This document shows positions 5,418 through 5,627 of a DNA stretch of 5,627 nucleotides, one piece after another. The notes beneath the pieces were generated by a model. It had not been told where the DNA came from. It worked only from the letters and a program-made list of their open reading frames with translations, and made no database searches. The stretch is from NCBI GenBank assembly GCA_938046585.1, contig CALIWR010000026.1, positions 1-5,627 on the forward strand. Reading direction: 5' to 3'. Within the stretch, counting starts at the first letter, position 1. The number at the start of each line of letters is the position of its first letter. Both the position numbers and the translations under genes were made by a program. This DNA is from an uncultured Propionibacteriaceae bacterium. GTDB lineage: Bacteria > Actinomycetota > Actinomycetes > Propionibacteriales > Propionibacteriaceae.

Positions 5418-5473
5418 CCGGAGAACGGGTCTGCGCTCTAGCCACCCGGCCCCCTAGCCGGCCGATGCAGACC
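5353..5473 (+). ncRNA. Run of stem-loops, candidate structured leader RNA
   Basis: Three structures follow each other. The first is an extended hairpin at 5353-5399: GCT/AGC, GCGC (5361-5364)/GCGC (5393-5396) and CGGTAG (5369-5374)/CTACCG (5387-5392), with bulges on the 5' side. The second is the palindrome ACAGCCGGCTGT at 5404-5415. The third is a hairpin closed by GGTCTGC (5428-5434) and GCAGACC (5467-5473), enclosing CCGGC (5446-5450)/GCCGG (5457-5461). CAGAC at 5401-5405 can alternatively pair with GTCTG at 5429-5433, which would exclude the third stem. The region lies between the small ORF and the lipoprotein gene. I cannot assign it to a known riboswitch class. Confidence 0.4.
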
Positions 5474-5534
5474 TACAAACCTAGCTAGCCACATAGACAG
5501 CAAAGCCGAACCCCACATCCTCACGGAGGGCGAG

Positions 5535-5627
5535 ATGATCAGAACCTGGCTCATCACCATCACCGCTCTAGCGTTGGCGGTGGCGGGGTGTTCGTGGTCG
5601 CGGAGTAGGCCGAGGCCGAGTTTGCCG
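5535..5627 (+). CDS. Lipoprotein, N-terminal part only (cut by window end)
   Basis: Only the first 31 codons are visible. They encode a typical type II signal peptide: a short positive start (MIR), a hydrophobic core (WLITITALALAVA, residues 5-17) and the lipobox VAGC with the lipidated cysteine at residue 19. The SWSRSRPRPSLP that follows is a Ser/Pro/Arg-rich linker. The mature protein should therefore be anchored to the outer face of the cytoplasmic membrane. The start is supported by GGAGG at 5525-5529 with a 5-nt spacer. Nothing of the mature domain is in the window, so the function cannot be named. It is preceded on the same strand by the small ORF and stem-loops and may be their regulatory target. 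Confidence 0.75.
   Translation, partial: MIRTWLITITALALAVAGCSWSRSRPRPSLP

Noticed and set aside
5361..5473. Cobalamin riboswitch
   Set aside because: CTGTGACCGG followed by GAGAACGG and a later GCCAC recall the conserved core of that class. The other invariant blocks (such as GGTGAAATCCGG-type and GGGAAGGC) are missing, and the region overlaps a translated-looking ORF. A covariance-model search would settle it.
4930..5534. tRNA or other standard RNA gene
   Set aside because: I looked for GGTTCGA-type T loops, cloverleaf stems and CCA ends and found none.

Overview
The window is very GC-rich, with strong GC preference at third codon positions, purine-rich AGGAGG-type ribosome binding sites, a TTG start and actinobacterial-looking protein families. 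This points to a high-GC actinomycete; a propionibacterial or related soil lineage is possible, but the genus cannot be fixed from sequence alone.

Layout. Positions 1-668 are a tandem array of a 205-bp unit in two alternating variants (A-B-A-B', a 410-bp higher-order period). It is cut by the left window edge and decays rightward (706-947) into diverged hairpin-bearing fragments. I see no credible gene there. Four confident genes follow: a beta-hydroxyacid / 3-hydroxyisobutyrate dehydrogenase-family reductase (1029-1922, +); a type II NADH dehydrogenase (1935-3299, -), convergent with the first; a small von Willebrand factor A protein (3407-4051, +), divergent from the NADH dehydrogenase; and a rhomboid-like membrane protein lacking the catalytic motifs (4087-4836, -), convergent with the vWA gene. 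Both convergent junctions are compact and carry a stop-codon-overlapping hairpin.

The right end (4837-5627) starts with a gene-poor stretch. It is followed by a 36-codon small ORF with a very good ribosome binding site (5307-5417), a run of stem-loops (5353-5473), and the first 31 codons of a lipoprotein gene that runs off the window (5535 onward).

How they fit together. No operon links the genes: strands alternate +, -, +, -, so each is probably its own transcription unit. The reductase and NADH dehydrogenase are metabolic (soluble NAD(P)H chemistry and quinone reduction at the membrane), but nothing beyond adjacency couples them. The parts that look least like routine housekeeping are the 205-bp array with its covarying hairpin remnants, and the structured small-ORF leader ahead of the lipoprotein. 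I do not see a complete defence, CRISPR-Cas or mobile-element system.
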